A stretch of DNA of 64,000 nucleotides from positions 350,316 to 414,315 of the forward strand of contig CALSMH010000001.1 in NCBI GenBank assembly GCA_943787405.1, given 5' to 3'. Positions within the stretch are counted from its first letter, which is position 1. The number at the start of each line of letters is the position of its first letter. A model generated the notes under the pieces. It saw only the letters and a program-made list of their open reading frames with translations, made no database searches and had not been told where the DNA came from. Made by a program: the position numbers and the translations under genes. The stretch comes from an uncultured Nitrosomonadaceae bacterium. GTDB lineage: Bacteria > Pseudomonadota > Gammaproteobacteria > Burkholderiales > Nitrosomonadaceae. Positions 1 to 11,867 of this stretch are shown one piece after another.

Positions 1-658
1 GCATTAATACGGTTGCTTTTGCTGCGACATCTTCCCGTCCTTCATATAGGACGTAATCCATAGTGCTTTTTCCAATAACCTCACGAATAGATGATTCTGC
101 GGCCTGAAGCACTGCTTCATCTGGATCACGGTTATTAAATAGGTATTCTTGAGGGCTTTTAAGTATATATTGCACAGCAAATTGAATATCAATAATATTT
201 TCATCATCAGTTAGCATCAGTGACTCTTTCAACACCTTACTTGTTACATTCTTACGGTATCCAATTTCAATTGTTCTCACTTGGCTTACATTAACAAGCT
301 CAACAGTCTCAGCCGGGTACGGCAAATGCCAGCTTAATCCTGCTGGGGTTGTTTCACTATATTGTCCAAAGCGCAGAACTACTCCTCGCTGACCCTCATT
401 CACAATGTAGAATCCACTGGCCATCCATAACATTAATAGAATAACAAGGAGCACGCCAACACTTAAACCACCACCAAGCCGTTTAAAATTATCACCCCCG
501 CCACTATTACTGCCATCTCCAGAGTTATTGCTACTGGTGCGCTTCCCGCTCCCACCAAAAAGATCGTTAAGCTTTTTGTTAACGTTGCGTAATATTTCAT
601 CCAAATCAGGTGGACCGGATCCGTTTTTTTTACGTCCCCACTGTGGGTCATTTGTCAT
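1..658 (-). CDS. hflK: HflK, membrane protease modulator (3' part cut by window edge)
   Basis: Reading the minus strand from the ATG at 656-658 gives an open frame of 219 codons that runs off the left edge. It has the usual HflK order: a Gly/Ser/Asn-rich N-terminus starting MTNDPQWGRKKNGSGPPDLD, one membrane segment near residues 65-85, then the SPFH/band-7 start with the phrase NEGQRGVVLRFG. HflK forms a complex with HflC that surrounds and restrains the FtsH protease in the inner membrane. hflX and hfq lie directly upstream, as in the classical hfq-hflX-hflK-hflC cluster, so hflC should follow beyond the edge. The family call is secure; only the C-terminal part is unseen. Confidence 0.93.
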   Translation of the reverse strand, partial: MTNDPQWGRKKNGSGPPDLDEILRNVNKKLNDLFGGSGKRTSSNNSGDGSNSGGGDNFKRLGGGLSVGVLLVILLMLWMASGFYIVNEGQRGVVLRFGQYSETTPAGLSWHLPYPAETVELVNVSQVRTIEIGYRKNVTSKVLKESLMLTDDENIIDIQFAVQYILKSPQEYLFNNRDPDEAVLQAAESSIREVIGKSTMDYVLYEGREDVAAKATVLM

Positions 659-777
659 GATGATATTTCTTCCAGTTATTGTGTTAATTAACTTCGACGA
701 ACAGATAGCCTAGTAAGTTCCTTTGAAGTTTAGATTTGATATGAGTATTAATTATAAAATTACAATCTGATAAATCA

Positions 778-1986
778 TTAATTGACTATAGCCAGTTCAT
801 CGTCTAATGCTCCAACATCAGGAAATATTTTACACCAATGTGGCGTAGGCTGTTCAATTGTTTCAGCTAGAGCCATCCTGATAAAATCAAGCCCTTCACC
901 GGTTTTCGCACTTAAGCAGATTTGTCCTATTCTACCATATTCATTACGCTGATACCCAGATGTTTTTAATGACGATTTTGCTAAATCAATCTTGTTTAAT
1001 ACCAGAATCTGCGGGACTGTATCGGCCCCAATTTCTTGCAGTACTTTGTTAACTTCTTCAATTTGTTCTTCTCGATTAGGGCTACTTGCATCTACCACAT
1101 GTAATAGTATGTTTGACTGCACAGTTTCTTCTAGCGTGGCCCTGAATGAAGCAACTAGAGTGTGTGGTAACTCTCGAATGAAGCCAACAGTATCAGAGAT
1201 AACTATCGAACCATGTTCCGGGATAAAGAGTTTACGAGTGGTAGCATCTAGCGTTGCAAAAAGTTTATTGGCAGTATAAGTACGTGCGCAAGTGAGGCGA
1301 TTAAACAGGGTAGATTTTCCCGCATTTGTGTAACCAATAATGGAAACTGATATAACTCGGGCGCGCTTTCTTGTACGCCTCTGAACGTTTCGTCTGGATT
1401 GAAGTTTTTTAAGTTTCTCCTTAAGTAATTTGACTCGTTTCCCAAGTAATCTGCGGTCTGTTTCAAGTTGAGTCTCTCCAGGGCCACGTAATCCTATACC
1501 GCCTTTTTGTCTCTCCAAGTGAGTCCACCCACGAACTAAGCGAGTAGCCAGATATTGAAGCTGGGCTAGTTCCACTTGTAGCTTCCCTTCATGACTTTTA
1601 GCGCGTTGAGCAAATATATCTAAAATTAGACTGGTACGGTCGATTACACGGCATTCTAGGCATCTTTCTAGATTGCGCTGTTGAATCGGAGAGAGGTTAT
1701 TGTTAAATATGATTAAATTGGCACCAGTTTGTTTCAGTAGGTCCGAAATTTCATCTATTTTTCCCTTGCCTGCATAGGTAGAAGGATTGGGCTTATAGTG
1801 TTTACTCTTGACCTCGGCAAAAATTGTAAGTTTAGCGCTTACCGCTAATTGTCGTAATTCTTCTAATTCCTCCGAGCGTCTATTGTTGTCAATATTTAAA
1901 TTGACGAGTATAGCTGTATTTGGATCATCTGAAGTGGTAGTACTATCGAAAGAATTATCAAGCATCTGGTATGTCTGGTTCCCCAA
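778..1986 (-). CDS. hflX: GTPase HflX
   Basis: A 402-residue ribosome-associated GTPase that splits stalled or heat-damaged ribosomes. The N-terminal HflX domain (about residues 25-130) is followed by a conserved Gly-rich stretch ([18 protein letters not shown], about 162-179), a basic coiled-coil linker, and the G domain with P-loop GYTNAGKST at 218-226, DTVGF (G3) and NKID (G4). The chosen ATG overlaps the end of hfq by 29 bases; an in-frame ATG seven codons later (MLDNSF) also overlaps, so the exact start is unsettled. It is probably co-transcribed with hfq and hflK. Confidence 0.93.
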   Translation of the reverse strand: MGNQTYQMLDNSFDSTTTSDDPNTAILVNLNIDNNRRSEELEELRQLAVSAKLTIFAEVKSKHYKPNPSTYAGKGKIDEISDLLKQTGANLIIFNNNLSPIQQRNLERCLECRVIDRTSLILDIFAQRAKSHEGKLQVELAQLQYLATRLVRGWTHLERQKGGIGLRGPGETQLETDRRLLGKRVKLLKEKLKKLQSRRNVQRRTRKRARVISVSIIGYTNAGKSTLFNRLTCARTYTANKLFATLDATTRKLFIPEHGSIVISDTVGFIRELPHTLVASFRATLEETVQSNILLHVVDASSPNREEQIEEVNKVLQEIGADTVPQILVLNKIDLAKSSLKTSGYQRNEYGRIGQICLSAKTGEGLDFIRMALAETIEQPTPHWCKIFPDVGALDDELAIVN

Positions 1987-2203
1987 ATGGGATAGAGAAA
2001 GTTTTAGTGGGGACGACGGTAGAAATAGCGTGTTTATATACCATCTGCGTAACTGTATTCTTTAAAAGAATTACATATTGATCAAAAGAGTCAATTTGTC
2101 CTTGCAGTTTAATGCCATTTACTAAGTAAATTGATACTGGAATATGTTCTGTTCGCAAGGCATTTAAAAACGGATCTTGTAAGAGTTGTCCTTTAGCTGT
2201 CAT
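1958..2203 (-). CDS. hfq: RNA chaperone Hfq
   Basis: An 81-residue Sm-like protein that forms hexamers and pairs small RNAs with mRNAs. The Sm1 motif region ([27 protein letters not shown]) and the Sm2 signature ending [10 protein letters not shown] are intact, and Q8, D9 and the YKHAIST lysine/histidine of the RNA-binding faces are present. The C-terminal tail is short, as in many betaproteobacteria. It is the first gene of the hfq-hflX-hflK run and its 3' end overlaps hflX. Upstream (2204-2444) is AT-rich with a small perfect inverted repeat (CATACT/AGTATG near 2260-2280). Confidence 0.97.
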   Translation of the reverse strand: MTAKGQLLQDPFLNALRTEHIPVSIYLVNGIKLQGQIDSFDQYVILLKNTVTQMVYKHAISTVVPTKTFSIPFGEPDIPDA

Positions 2204-2444
2204 GAGAGTCTTTTTTTTTAATTATTCGAAATTTCACTTTACTTGATTTTTTGTGGTAAATCCATACTCCTCAAAGTATGAATAAATAAATTCACACTTT
2301 AGGCTTCGTCATGCTTTTAGAAAAATATTGTTCATTATTCATTTTATATAAAATGAGCTTTATATGTAAAATATAAAACAGTTACTGTAATTTGCTCATT
2401 AGAAGATAGAAGAGGGAGAAGGTTCAGCCTGGCATTGTGCGGTC

Positions 2445-3014
2445 CTATTTATTAGCAGGTATGGCCGCGTCTAAATTCATCTTTTGTAAGTAAATGCGGT
2501 TATATTTTCCATATTTATTAATTTCATGAGGCTTGTGATTCAGTAAACGCGCTAGCTCAGTAAGTGCCTGGTAGTAGACTTGACGCTTAAACTCAACTAC
2601 CGATTCGAGTTTGATCCAGTATTGATTCCAGCGCCAGGCATCGAACTCCGGACGAACATTTGTACGCAGTGACACATCAGAGTCACGTCCCACCAAACGT
2701 AATAAATACCAAATTTGTTTTTGACCTTTATAGTTTCCACGGCATTCACGCTTTATCCACTGATCTGGTACTTCATAGCGCAACCAATCACGCGTGCGGC
2801 CAACAATCTCGATATGGCGGGGGTGAAGTCCAGTTTCCTCTGTTAATTCTCTGTACATGGCCTGTTTTGGACTTTCGCCAGGATTGATTCCGCCTTGAGG
2901 AAATTGCCAGGAATCTTGTTTAATGCGTTTCCCCCAGAAGACTTCATTCTTTTTATTCAAAAGAATAATACCAACATTGGAGCGATATCCGTTACGGTCG
3001 ATCATATGGTTCAC
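2445..3014 (-). CDS. rppH: RNA pyrophosphohydrolase RppH (Nudix)
   Basis: A 189-residue Nudix hydrolase that removes pyrophosphate from 5'-triphosphorylated RNA and so triggers decay. The N-terminus [17 protein letters not shown] is typical of RppH, and the Nudix box lies at residues 41-63 (G-x5-E-x7-RE-x2-EE-x-GL, all catalytic acids present). The predicted start gives [10 protein letters not shown]; the second Met (residue 4) is where most family members begin, so the real start could be 9 bases further in. It is divergent from proS, a common betaproteobacterial neighbour. Confidence 0.92.
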   Translation of the reverse strand: MNHMIDRNGYRSNVGIILLNKKNEVFWGKRIKQDSWQFPQGGINPGESPKQAMYRELTEETGLHPRHIEIVGRTRDWLRYEVPDQWIKRECRGNYKGQKQIWYLLRLVGRDSDVSLRTNVRPEFDAWRWNQYWIKLESVVEFKRQVYYQALTELARLLNHKPHEINKYGKYNRIYLQKMNLDAAIPANK

Positions 3015-3357
3015 CCGTGTGATCTATTTCAATAAGATTATTAATGATTTTTTCATACTTTATACTAGAATGAAAGTAATCGTTAAATTAATAAATATTT
3101 TTAGCTTAAATTATTATATTTGAATCTAAATTTTTTAGTAATTCTGGAATTAATTTTCTATCTGAGTTTGAAATGGATCCTCATGGCATAATAATAAATA
3201 ACCCTCTTAAGGATCATTTAAGGGTGCAACGTGTATAAAATTCGATATGGAGCTCTCATGCCTAAATTTGTAGGTATGAATGTTGCATGTAAATAATACA
3301 TATTGAATCCTTTCAAGGTAGAATTCTTAGACTTAACATTTCTAATGGAGCCAAGTG
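3015..3357. other. Intergenic region between divergent rppH and proS
   Basis: About 340 bases, very AT-rich, with no convincing gene on either strand. It must hold the promoters of both flanking genes. An imperfect hairpin (CCCTCTTAA ... TTTAAGGG, about 3200-3225) is visible, but no T-run follows it. The only strong site is the proS ribosome-binding GGAG at 3347-3350. Confidence 0.5.
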
Positions 3358-5067
3358 ATGCGTGTATCACAATTTTTTATTTCTACCTATAAAGAGGCCC
3401 CTGCCGAGGCAGAATTAGCGAGTCATAGGCTAATGATGCGAGCCGGCCTCATAAAAAAACTTGGGAGTGGGTTATATACATGGATGCCACTGGGCTTGAG
3501 AGTCTTACGTAAAGTTGAATGTATTATTCGGGAGGAAATGGACAGATGCGGTGCAATAGAGCTACTTATGCCTGTAGTACAACCGGCAGAATTATGGAAA
3601 GAGACAGCGCGCTGGGATAAATTTGGGTCACTGATGCTTCGAATGAAAGATAGGTATCAACGAGATTTCTGTTTTGGGCCTACGCATGAAGAAGTAATTA
3701 CTGATATTTTACGTAGAGAAATAAATAGTTATCGCCAGCTACCACTTACTCTATATCAGATTCAAACTAAATTTCGTGATGAGATTCGTCCCCGTTTCGG
3801 GGTAATGCGTGCACGTGAATTTCTAATGAAAGATGCATACTCATTCCATGTTGATAATGCTAGCTTGGAGAAAACATATAATGCTATGCATAACTCCTAT
3901 ACTAAAATATTTAGTCGATTAGGATTAAATTTTCGTGCTGTAGAAGCTGATTCAGGGGCAATAGGTGGCGGCAGTTCAAACGAATTTCATGTTTTGGCTG
4001 ATTCGGGTGAAGATAGCATTGCTTTCTGTCCAGATTCAACTTATGCAGCCAATATTGAATTTGCTAAGGCGTTACATCTGGATAAATTACGAGAAAGAGC
4101 TAAGACTCACATACAAAAAATTGCAACACCTAACAGAGAAACTTGTGAAGAGGTGGCGGAATTTTTGGATGTGCCAATTAAGAGGATCGTTAAAACTCTA
4201 GCGGTGGTCGTGAACGATGAAATGGTTTTGTTGCTGTTACGTGGTGATCATAATTTAAATGAATTAAAAGCACAAAAAATCCCATTATTACAAGATTTTC
4301 GGCTGGCAAATGAGGAAGAAGTTTCTAATAAAATAAATTGTCGTGCAGGATATATAGGCCCAATTGGTACAGAGCTAACCATTATTTCAGACGTGTCAGT
4401 AATGGAAATGAGCGATTTTACTTGTGGTTCAAATGAGGAAGGCTACCATTACACTGGTGTTAATTTTGGTCGGGATATGAAAGAGCCTAGTCATGTATTT
4501 GATATTCGCAATGTAATTTCAGGTGACTTATCTCCCGATGGGAAGGGTAAGCTTGAGATCTGCAGAGGGATTGAAGTTGGACATATTTTTAAGTTGCATA
4601 CTGAGTATTCCAAGGAAATGAAAGCTTGCTATTTAAATGAATCTGGCCAGTCTGTTCCTGTGGAAATGGGATGTTACGGTATTGGTGTATCACGTATCGT
4701 AGCGGCAGCTATTGAACAGAAGCATGATAAGCATGGGATTGTTTTTCCACTTGAGATGGCTCCCTTCCAAGTGGTAATTATACCTATTGGAATGAACAAG
4801 AGTGCATTGATAAAAGCTGAAGCGGAGAGGCTATATGAAAAACTTTCTGCTATTGGCATTGAAGTGTTACTTGATGATCGTAATGAGCGTCCGGGCGTAA
4901 TGTTTGCTGATATGGAATTAATTGGAATCCCCCACCGTATTGTCATTGGTGAGCGTGGTTTGAAAGAAGGAAATATCGAGTACAAAGGTAGGTGTGATGA
5001 TAAACATAAGGTTATACCCCTACAAGGGACGGTTGATTTTATAAAATCAATATTATATCCAGAATAG
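3358..5067 (+). CDS. proS: Prolyl-tRNA synthetase ProS
   Basis: A class II aminoacyl-tRNA synthetase of the bacterial type with an editing insertion, 569 residues. It starts [20 protein letters not shown]; the class II core carries GPTHEEV (motif 2 region) and an R-rich dimer strand. The YbaK-like insertion (about 220-385) clears mis-charged Ala-tRNA, and the C-terminal anticodon-binding domain ends the protein. A GTG lies one codon upstream (3355), but the ATG at 3358 is preferred because GGAG at 3347-3350 is then seven bases away. Confidence 0.97.
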   Translation: MRVSQFFISTYKEAPAEAELASHRLMMRAGLIKKLGSGLYTWMPLGLRVLRKVECIIREEMDRCGAIELLMPVVQPAELWKETARWDKFGSLMLRMKDRYQRDFCFGPTHEEVITDILRREINSYRQLPLTLYQIQTKFRDEIRPRFGVMRAREFLMKDAYSFHVDNASLEKTYNAMHNSYTKIFSRLGLNFRAVEADSGAIGGGSSNEFHVLADSGEDSIAFCPDSTYAANIEFAKALHLDKLRERAKTHIQKIATPNRETCEEVAEFLDVPIKRIVKTLAVVVNDEMVLLLLRGDHNLNELKAQKIPLLQDFRLANEEEVSNKINCRAGYIGPIGTELTIISDVSVMEMSDFTCGSNEEGYHYTGVNFGRDMKEPSHVFDIRNVISGDLSPDGKGKLEICRGIEVGHIFKLHTEYSKEMKACYLNESGQSVPVEMGCYGIGVSRIVAAAIEQKHDKHGIVFPLEMAPFQVVIIPIGMNKSALIKAEAERLYEKLSAIGIEVLLDDRNERPGVMFADMELIGIPHRIVIGERGLKEGNIEYKGRCDDKHKVIPLQGTVDFIKSILYPE

Positions 5068-5158
5068 TTGAGCCTACTCATCATGAGCCGTGATACCTAT
5101 TGAATAATAGGGTACTTATATTATTAGAGTATTGCGGGGGGCATCACTAAAAGGTTTA

Positions 5159-6694
5159 CTATACTTGGGGGTGTGCTCTTTCCAATTTACTATTATGTAG
5201 TTTATTGAGCGCACTGAGATAGGCTTTTGCAGAGGCTGTCACAATATCAATATCCGACCCGCTACCATTGACGATACGCCCTGACTTTTGTAATCGCACG
5301 GTTACTTCACCCTGCGAGTCAGTGCCACTAGTAATATTATTTACTGAGTACAATTGTAGTTCTGTGTCACTGGAAATAATTTTCTCAATTGCACGAAAAG
5401 TGGCATCCACCGGTCCACTACCATCTGATTCTGCTCGTAATTCCTTACCCCCCTCAGCAATTACTATTTTTGCATATGGTGTTTCACCAGTCTCACTGTG
5501 TGCAGTCAGAGATAGAAGCTTGTAATGCTCCTGTAGACTCATAGTTTCATCCGAAACTAGCGCATGTAAATCTTCATCGAAAATATCATGCTTTTTATCC
5601 GCTAATTCTTTGAAACGGATAAATGTGGCATTAAGTATTTCTTCCGACTCTAATTCAATACCAAGCTCTGCCAAGCGGTTACGGAATGCATTGCGTCCAG
5701 AGTGTTTTCCAAGTGATAATTTATTAGCTCCCCATCCAACATCTTCAGCACGCATGATTTCATATGTTTCACGGTGTTTCAGGACACCATCTTGATGAAT
5801 TCCTGCTTCATGTGCAAATGCATTTGCTCCGACGATAGCTTTATTAGGTTGTACTGGAAATCCGGTAATACCTGAAACGAGTTTGCTTGCTGGCACGATA
5901 TGAGTGGCATCTATAAGTGTCTCGCAAGGGAATACATCCTGACGAGTGCGAACTGCCATAACGATTTCCTCAAGAGATGCGTTACCCGCACGCTCTCCTA
6001 AACCATTAACAGTACATTCAATTTGCCGTGCGCCGTTCATTACCGCGGATAATGAGTTGGCGACTGCCAAGCCTAAATCATTGTGACAGTGTACTGAGAA
6101 TATTGCTTTGTTAGAATTAGGTATACGTTCACGCAGAGTTTGTACAAGCTTGCCAAATTGTTCTGGCATTGTGTAACCAACAGTATCAGGAATATTAAGG
6201 GTGGTTGCCCCCGCTTTAATAACTGCTTCTAATATATGGCAAAGAAAATCAATATTTGAGCGTCCTGCATCTTCAGGAGAGAACTCTACATTATCAGTAT
6301 ATTCGCGTGCCCATTTTACAGCCTTAACGGCTTGTTCAAGTACCTGATCAGGAGACATGCGTAGTTTTTTCTCCATATGAACTGGTGAAGTGGCAATAAA
6401 GGTATGGATGCGTGCTGAATTCGCATTCTTCAAGGCCTCACCGGCACGATCGATATCCCCTTTAATGGCACGAGCTAACCCACATACAGTACTATCTTTA
6501 ATAGTGTCAGCTACTGCTTTTACCGCTTTAAAGTCCCCATTGGAGGCTGCTGGAAATCCGGCCTCAATGATATCAACACGCATACGTTCTAATTGTCGTG
6601 CAATACGAATTTTCTCTTCCTGAGTCATAGACGCACCAGGACTTTGCTCGCCATCGCGCAGGGTTGTATCAAAAATTATTAAATGGTCTTTCAT
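5159..6694 (-). CDS. leuA: 2-isopropylmalate synthase LeuA
   Basis: First committed enzyme of leucine synthesis: condenses 2-ketoisovalerate with acetyl-CoA. 511 residues, the usual length. The TIM-barrel domain opens with [12 protein letters not shown] (residues 9-20), has the metal-binding [12 protein letters not shown] stretch, and the C-terminal LeuA dimer domain (about 395-500) responsible for leucine feedback follows. It is convergent with proS and lies downstream of pssA. A leucine-rich short ORF 105 bases upstream suggests translational attenuation in addition to feedback inhibition. Confidence 0.97.
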   Translation of the reverse strand: MKDHLIIFDTTLRDGEQSPGASMTQEEKIRIARQLERMRVDIIEAGFPAASNGDFKAVKAVADTIKDSTVCGLARAIKGDIDRAGEALKNANSARIHTFIATSPVHMEKKLRMSPDQVLEQAVKAVKWAREYTDNVEFSPEDAGRSNIDFLCHILEAVIKAGATTLNIPDTVGYTMPEQFGKLVQTLRERIPNSNKAIFSVHCHNDLGLAVANSLSAVMNGARQIECTVNGLGERAGNASLEEIVMAVRTRQDVFPCETLIDATHIVPASKLVSGITGFPVQPNKAIVGANAFAHEAGIHQDGVLKHRETYEIMRAEDVGWGANKLSLGKHSGRNAFRNRLAELGIELESEEILNATFIRFKELADKKHDIFDEDLHALVSDETMSLQEHYKLLSLTAHSETGETPYAKIVIAEGGKELRAESDGSGPVDATFRAIEKIISSDTELQLYSVNNITSGTDSQGEVTVRLQKSGRIVNGSGSDIDIVTASAKAYLSALNKLHNSKLERAHPQV

Positions 6695-6799
6695 TCTTTC
6701 TCCACCATACGTCTATCTTATATAGAAAAAATCTGAGTTGAAGTGAAGAATCTGCAAAGCAAATTCTGCCGGATAAAACACTAGAATAAAATGTAATAA

Positions 6800-6886
6800 T
6801 CAGCGCGCAAGGCGCAGCAGAGATCCTGACAGTAGTGGCAGGATATGTGAAGGGTGACGCCAGAAAGGGCTGTATATATGTTTCAT
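6800..6886 (-). CDS. Possible leucine-rich leader peptide of leuA
   Basis: A 28-codon ORF begins with ATG at 6884-6886 and ends in TGA at 6800-6802, in the 239-base gap before leuA. The last 13 codons contain six leucines (ILPLLSGSLLRLAR), encoded CTG, CTA, CTG, CTG, CTG, CTT. Leucine-rich short ORFs before leuA control attenuation in enteric bacteria. Downstream, 6747-6767 can form a 9-bp stem (AGAATTTGC/GCAGATTCT on the minus strand) with a T-run about 16 bases further on, an imperfect terminator-like arrangement. No strong Shine-Dalgarno is visible before the ATG. The function is inferred from position and composition only. Confidence 0.4.
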   Translation of the reverse strand: MKHIYSPFWRHPSHILPLLSGSLLRLAR

Positions 6887-6933
6887 ATGGTTAAATATAA
6901 ATGGTTTTTTATTTTTACGCAACAAGGGCTGGG

Positions 6934-7707
6934 TCAGCTTTCCTGAATGTCAGTAGATTTTTTCTTTTTTCTCCACTGTAATATCCACATAATATAACCA
7001 GATAATGCGTAAAGCATAAACACACAAAAAAGCACAACAGGTGGTTGGCTTGGAATTAATACAAAAAAGAATAGTGCCAGTAACAAAACGGTTATAAATG
7101 GCACGCTCTTACGTAAGTTTATTTCCTTTCCACTGTAATAAGGCAGGTTGCTCACCATAGTAAAGCCAGCAAATACCGTGATACCCCAAGCTAGCCATTT
7201 TATATCTGGCCCTGCAATTTTAAATTCTAACATTACCCAAACTAATCCTGCGATAAGTGCAGCAGCAGCTGGGCTGGGCAGTCCTTGAAAGAATCGTCTG
7301 TCTGTTTCTCCCGTTTTTGAGTTAAAACGCGCAAGACGTAGCGCAGCACAGGTACAATAAATAAAAGCTGCTATCCAACCCATCTTCCCCATGTCCTTTA
7401 GGGCCCATTCATATATAACTAGTGCAGGAGCAGCACCAAATGAAATCATGTCTGATAGGCTGTCATATTCAGCCCCAAACTCACTTTGAGTATGAGTGAG
7501 TCGTGCCACACGCCCATCTAGTCCATCGAGTACCATAGCAATAAATATTGCTATGGCAGAATACTCAAAATTCCCGTTCATTGCCTGTACGATGGCATAA
7601 AAACCAGCAAATAGTGCTGCCGTAGTAAATAAATTGGGCAGTAAATAGATACCACGCCGTCGTAGCTTTGATTTGAACATTATGCGAGATTGGTTGGGAT
7701 CGTACAT
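6934..7707 (-). CDS. pssA: CDP-diacylglycerol-serine O-phosphatidyltransferase PssA
   Basis: Inner-membrane enzyme making phosphatidylserine from CDP-diacylglycerol and serine. It has the CDP-alcohol phosphatidyltransferase signature D-x2-DG-x2-AR-x8-G-x3-D-x3-D at residues 61-86 with all acidic residues present, and 6-8 hydrophobic segments. 257 residues, close to the family norm. An internal Met at residue 10, just before the conserved RRRGIYLLPN, could be the true start; neither candidate has a clear Shine-Dalgarno. Its product is the substrate of Psd, encoded just upstream. Confidence 0.94.
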   Translation of the reverse strand: MYDPNQSRIMFKSKLRRRGIYLLPNLFTTAALFAGFYAIVQAMNGNFEYSAIAIFIAMVLDGLDGRVARLTHTQSEFGAEYDSLSDMISFGAAPALVIYEWALKDMGKMGWIAAFIYCTCAALRLARFNSKTGETDRRFFQGLPSPAAAALIAGLVWVMLEFKIAGPDIKWLAWGITVFAGFTMVSNLPYYSGKEINLRKSVPFITVLLLALFFFVLIPSQPPVVLFCVFMLYALSGYIMWILQWRKKKKSTDIQES

Positions 7708-7814
7708 TATTTGTACATTACAATAAAAGACTAATGAATGGTAAACCGTTACGTTAGGATGGTAAACAGAAGACTTGTTATTAATGAGGCTTAAGAAATG
7801 AGGTTATGACAGAT

Positions 7815-8462
7815 TCAAGGTGCTAGTTCTGCTAGTATAGTTAGTGTTGCATGAACCTTATCTCCGATATTTACCTTTACTTTAGTATTAAGTGGCAAAT
7901 AAACATCTACTCGTGATCCAAAGCGGATAAAACCAAAACGTTGCCCACGCGCAAGGTATTCACCAATTTTTGTATGGCAAACTATACGCTTTGCAATTAG
8001 ACCGGCGATTTGTACACAGGTTATATCAAGGTCATTATCAGTTTTTATCCATAGCGCATTGCGTTCATTTTCAAGTGAGGCTTTAGGTAGGCTAGCGTTG
8101 ATAAATTTTCCAGGAAAATACCATTCTTTATGAACCTTTCCATCTACTGGACTTCGGTTGGAATGGACATTGAACACATTCATAAAGACACTTACTTTTA
8201 TGGCATCACGCTTTAGATATGGATCCTGTGTATTTTCAACCGCTACTATTCTGCCATCAGCAGGTGACAATACAGCATTAATTTTTTGTGGAACAACGCG
8301 TGGTGGATCACGGAAAAATTGTAAAACAAATAATGCGATTATCCAGCATGGGGCAGACCAAATCCAACCTGCAAAAATACTTACTAATATTGAGATAGCT
8401 GCAGCTCCCGCAATAAAAGGCCAGCCTTCACGGGCAAAAAACGGATGAGGGTAATTCGTCAT
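7815..8462 (-). CDS. psd: Phosphatidylserine decarboxylase proenzyme Psd
   Basis: Converts phosphatidylserine to phosphatidylethanolamine using a pyruvoyl group formed by self-cleavage. This is the short form (215 residues) with one or two N-terminal membrane helices. The self-cleavage site is G182-S183 in RFGSRVDVY; the conserved [13 protein letters not shown] segment (93-104) is also present. It lies between ilvC and pssA on the same strand, matching the betaproteobacterial ilv-psd-pssA-leuA order. Gaps of about 100 bases mean that separate promoters are possible. Confidence 0.95.
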   Translation of the reverse strand: MTNYPHPFFAREGWPFIAGAAAISILVSIFAGWIWSAPCWIIALFVLQFFRDPPRVVPQKINAVLSPADGRIVAVENTQDPYLKRDAIKVSVFMNVFNVHSNRSPVDGKVHKEWYFPGKFINASLPKASLENERNALWIKTDNDLDITCVQIAGLIAKRIVCHTKIGEYLARGQRFGFIRFGSRVDVYLPLNTKVKVNIGDKVHATLTILAELAP

Positions 8463-8557
8463 GGTGTGAGTAGTTTAGTAATGTGCGTTTATTATTAGAG
8501 TGGCATGAGCATGCTATAGATCATGCTCATGCTTTACATGCTGCCAGCTGTTTTATA

Positions 8558-9586
<1,029 letters not shown>

Positions 9587-9663
9587 TTAAAATAATTTGG
9601 AATAGATGTTGAAAGACTATTTACTGCAGACAGAAACTCTTCCCCTGCAATTTATATCAGATT

Positions 9664-10158
9664 TCATTTTACTTCTAAGGCCCTTTCGCCACGGCCAATT
9701 CCAGAGGCGCCAGTACGAACTGTCTCCAGTATAGTGCTGTGACCCATTGCATCGATAAATGCGTCAAGCTTTGAACAGGTACCAGTCAACTCAATAATAT
9801 AAGATGTGTCAGTAGTATCAACAATGCGACCACAAAAAATATCAGTTGTAGCTTTTATCTCCTTTCGGTTTTTACCTAGAGCGCTTACTTTCACCAGCAT
9901 CAGCTCACATTCAATATGGTCCCCATCACTTAAGTCAAGTACCTTCACTACATCAATCAATTTATTCAACTGTTTGGTGATTTGCTCGACCACGCTATCT
10001 GACCCAACAGTAACCAGAGTCATTCGAGATAATGTAGGGTCCTCTGTAGGTGCAACAGTGAGAGACATAATATTATAACCTCTTGCAGAGAACAAACCTG
10101 CCACGCGCGACAAAGCACCTGCTTCATTTTCCATCAATAAAGAAATTATATGTCGCAT
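9664..10158 (-). CDS. ilvH: Acetolactate synthase small (regulatory) subunit IlvH
   Basis: 164 residues. The N-terminal ACT domain (about 1-75, MRHIISLLMENEAGALSRVA) binds valine, and the C-terminal ACT-like domain completes the regulatory subunit that activates and gives feedback control to IlvB. Only two bases separate the ilvB stop from this start, so the two are translationally coupled. Confidence 0.96.
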   Translation of the reverse strand: MRHIISLLMENEAGALSRVAGLFSARGYNIMSLTVAPTEDPTLSRMTLVTVGSDSVVEQITKQLNKLIDVVKVLDLSDGDHIECELMLVKVSALGKNRKEIKATTDIFCGRIVDTTDTSYIIELTGTCSKLDAFIDAMGHSTILETVRTGASGIGRGERALEVK

Positions 10159-10160
10159 TT

Positions 10161-11867
10161 TTATATCAAAATCATTTCAGAGAGACCTTTTCCGCCAGGT
10201 ATCATAGGAAATACATTTTCAGTTTGGTCGGTAATGAAGTCCATAAATACTAACTTATCTTTAAGTTTAAACGCTTCTTTTAGCGCATCCTCTATATCAT
10301 TCGGGTTTTCTATTTTTATGCCTACATGGCCATAACTTTCTGCCAGTTTGACAAAATCTGGCAGAGCATCTACGTATGATTCGGCGTATCGATTGCCATG
10401 GAAAAATTCTTGCCACTGGCGCACCATACCCATATAACGGTTATTTAGATTAATGATTTTCAGTGGCAGATTATATTGCTTACAGGTGGATAGTTCCTGA
10501 ATACACATTTGTATACTGGCTTCACCTGTGACGCAGGCTACCACATTTTTGGGGTTGGCAATTTGAACACCCATTGCTGACGGCAGACCAAACCCCATAG
10601 TTCCTAATCCACCAGAATTAATCCACCTTTTGGGCTTATCAAATTTATAGAATTGTGCAGCCCACATCTGATGCTGGCCTACATCAGATGTAATAAAAGC
10701 CTCGCCCTTTGTTACCTCGTAAAGTTTTTCAATTACCATTTGTGGCTTGATTATAGTACTTTTTCGGTCATATTTTAGGCAATCTCGTGCACGCCATTGA
10801 TCAATTTGTGCCCACCATGACTTGAGTGCTTCTTGCTTAGGCTTTTCTTTGCTGGCCATTAATAACTTAATAAGTCCGTCAAGTACATTTGAAACGCCGC
10901 CAATGATTGGTACATCGACACTTACGCGTTTGGAAATGGATGAGGGGTCTATATCAATATGTATAATTTTCCTATCTTTGTTAGAAAAATGTTTTGGGTT
11001 TCCAATTACACGGTCATCAAAACGTGCTCCAACAGCTATTAGCACGTCACAATTCTGCATGGCCATATTTGCTTCATAGGTACCGTGCATGCCAAGCATG
11101 CCTACAAACTGCTTGTCAGTTGCGGGGTATCCGCCAAGTCCCATTAATGTATTTGTACAGGGGAAATCTAGCATTTGTACAAAGCGTGTAAGCTGTGAGG
11201 TTGCATTACCCAATATTACACCGCCGCCAGTATAAACCATCGGTCGTTTTGAGCCCATGATTAAGCGGATCGCTTTTTTTAGCTGCTCTGGGTGATCCTT
11301 ATTAATCGGGTCATAAGAGCGCATAGAAACACTAGCAGGATAGGAAAATTTAAATTTTTCGGCACTTATATCCTTAGGAATATCTACTAGTACTGGTCCA
11401 GGGCGACCAGTTGAGCATATATAGAATGCTTTCTTGATGGTCGCAGCTAATTCTGTAATATCTTTTACTAGAAAGTTATGTTTAACACAAGGACGCGTGA
11501 TGCCCACAGTGTCAACTTCCTGAAACGCATCTAGCCCAATAGCATGAGTTGGCACCTGTCCACTAATAATGACCATTGGAATTGAATCCATGTAGGCAGT
11601 AGCAATACCGGTAATCGCATTCGTTACGCCGGGCCCAGACGTCACTAAAGCGACCCCAGGTTTTTTGCTCGATCGGGCGTATCCATCAGCCGCATGTATC
11701 GCAGCTTGCTCATGGCGTACTAAAATGTGTTTTACCTTATCCTGCTTAAACAACTCGTCGTATATGAACAGTACAGCACCGCCAGGATAGCCAAAGATAT
11801 GTTTTACCCCTTCTTCCTGTAAACAGCGAATTGTAATTTCAGCACCAGTTAAATCTTCTGCGCTCAT
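10161..11867 (-). CDS. ilvB: Acetolactate synthase large subunit IlvB
   Basis: Thiamine-diphosphate enzyme, 568 residues, first common step of branched-chain amino acid synthesis. The three TPP-family domains are in order: N-terminal PYR domain with the catalytic Glu in VRHEQAAIHAADGYAR, the central FAD domain, and the C-terminal PP domain (NLNNRYMGMVRQWQ). The usual GDG of the metal/TPP motif reads as the related CVTGEASIQM here: Gly-Glu-Ala replaces Gly-Asp-Gly/Ala (near residue 448). That is a conservative acid change worth checking. First gene of the ilvB-ilvH-ilvC run. Confidence 0.95.
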   Translation of the reverse strand: MSAEDLTGAEITIRCLQEEGVKHIFGYPGGAVLFIYDELFKQDKVKHILVRHEQAAIHAADGYARSSKKPGVALVTSGPGVTNAITGIATAYMDSIPMVIISGQVPTHAIGLDAFQEVDTVGITRPCVKHNFLVKDITELAATIKKAFYICSTGRPGPVLVDIPKDISAEKFKFSYPASVSMRSYDPINKDHPEQLKKAIRLIMGSKRPMVYTGGGVILGNATSQLTRFVQMLDFPCTNTLMGLGGYPATDKQFVGMLGMHGTYEANMAMQNCDVLIAVGARFDDRVIGNPKHFSNKDRKIIHIDIDPSSISKRVSVDVPIIGGVSNVLDGLIKLLMASKEKPKQEALKSWWAQIDQWRARDCLKYDRKSTIIKPQMVIEKLYEVTKGEAFITSDVGQHQMWAAQFYKFDKPKRWINSGGLGTMGFGLPSAMGVQIANPKNVVACVTGEASIQMCIQELSTCKQYNLPLKIINLNNRYMGMVRQWQEFFHGNRYAESYVDALPDFVKLAESYGHVGIKIENPNDIEDALKEAFKLKDKLVFMDFITDQTENVFPMIPGGKGLSEMILI

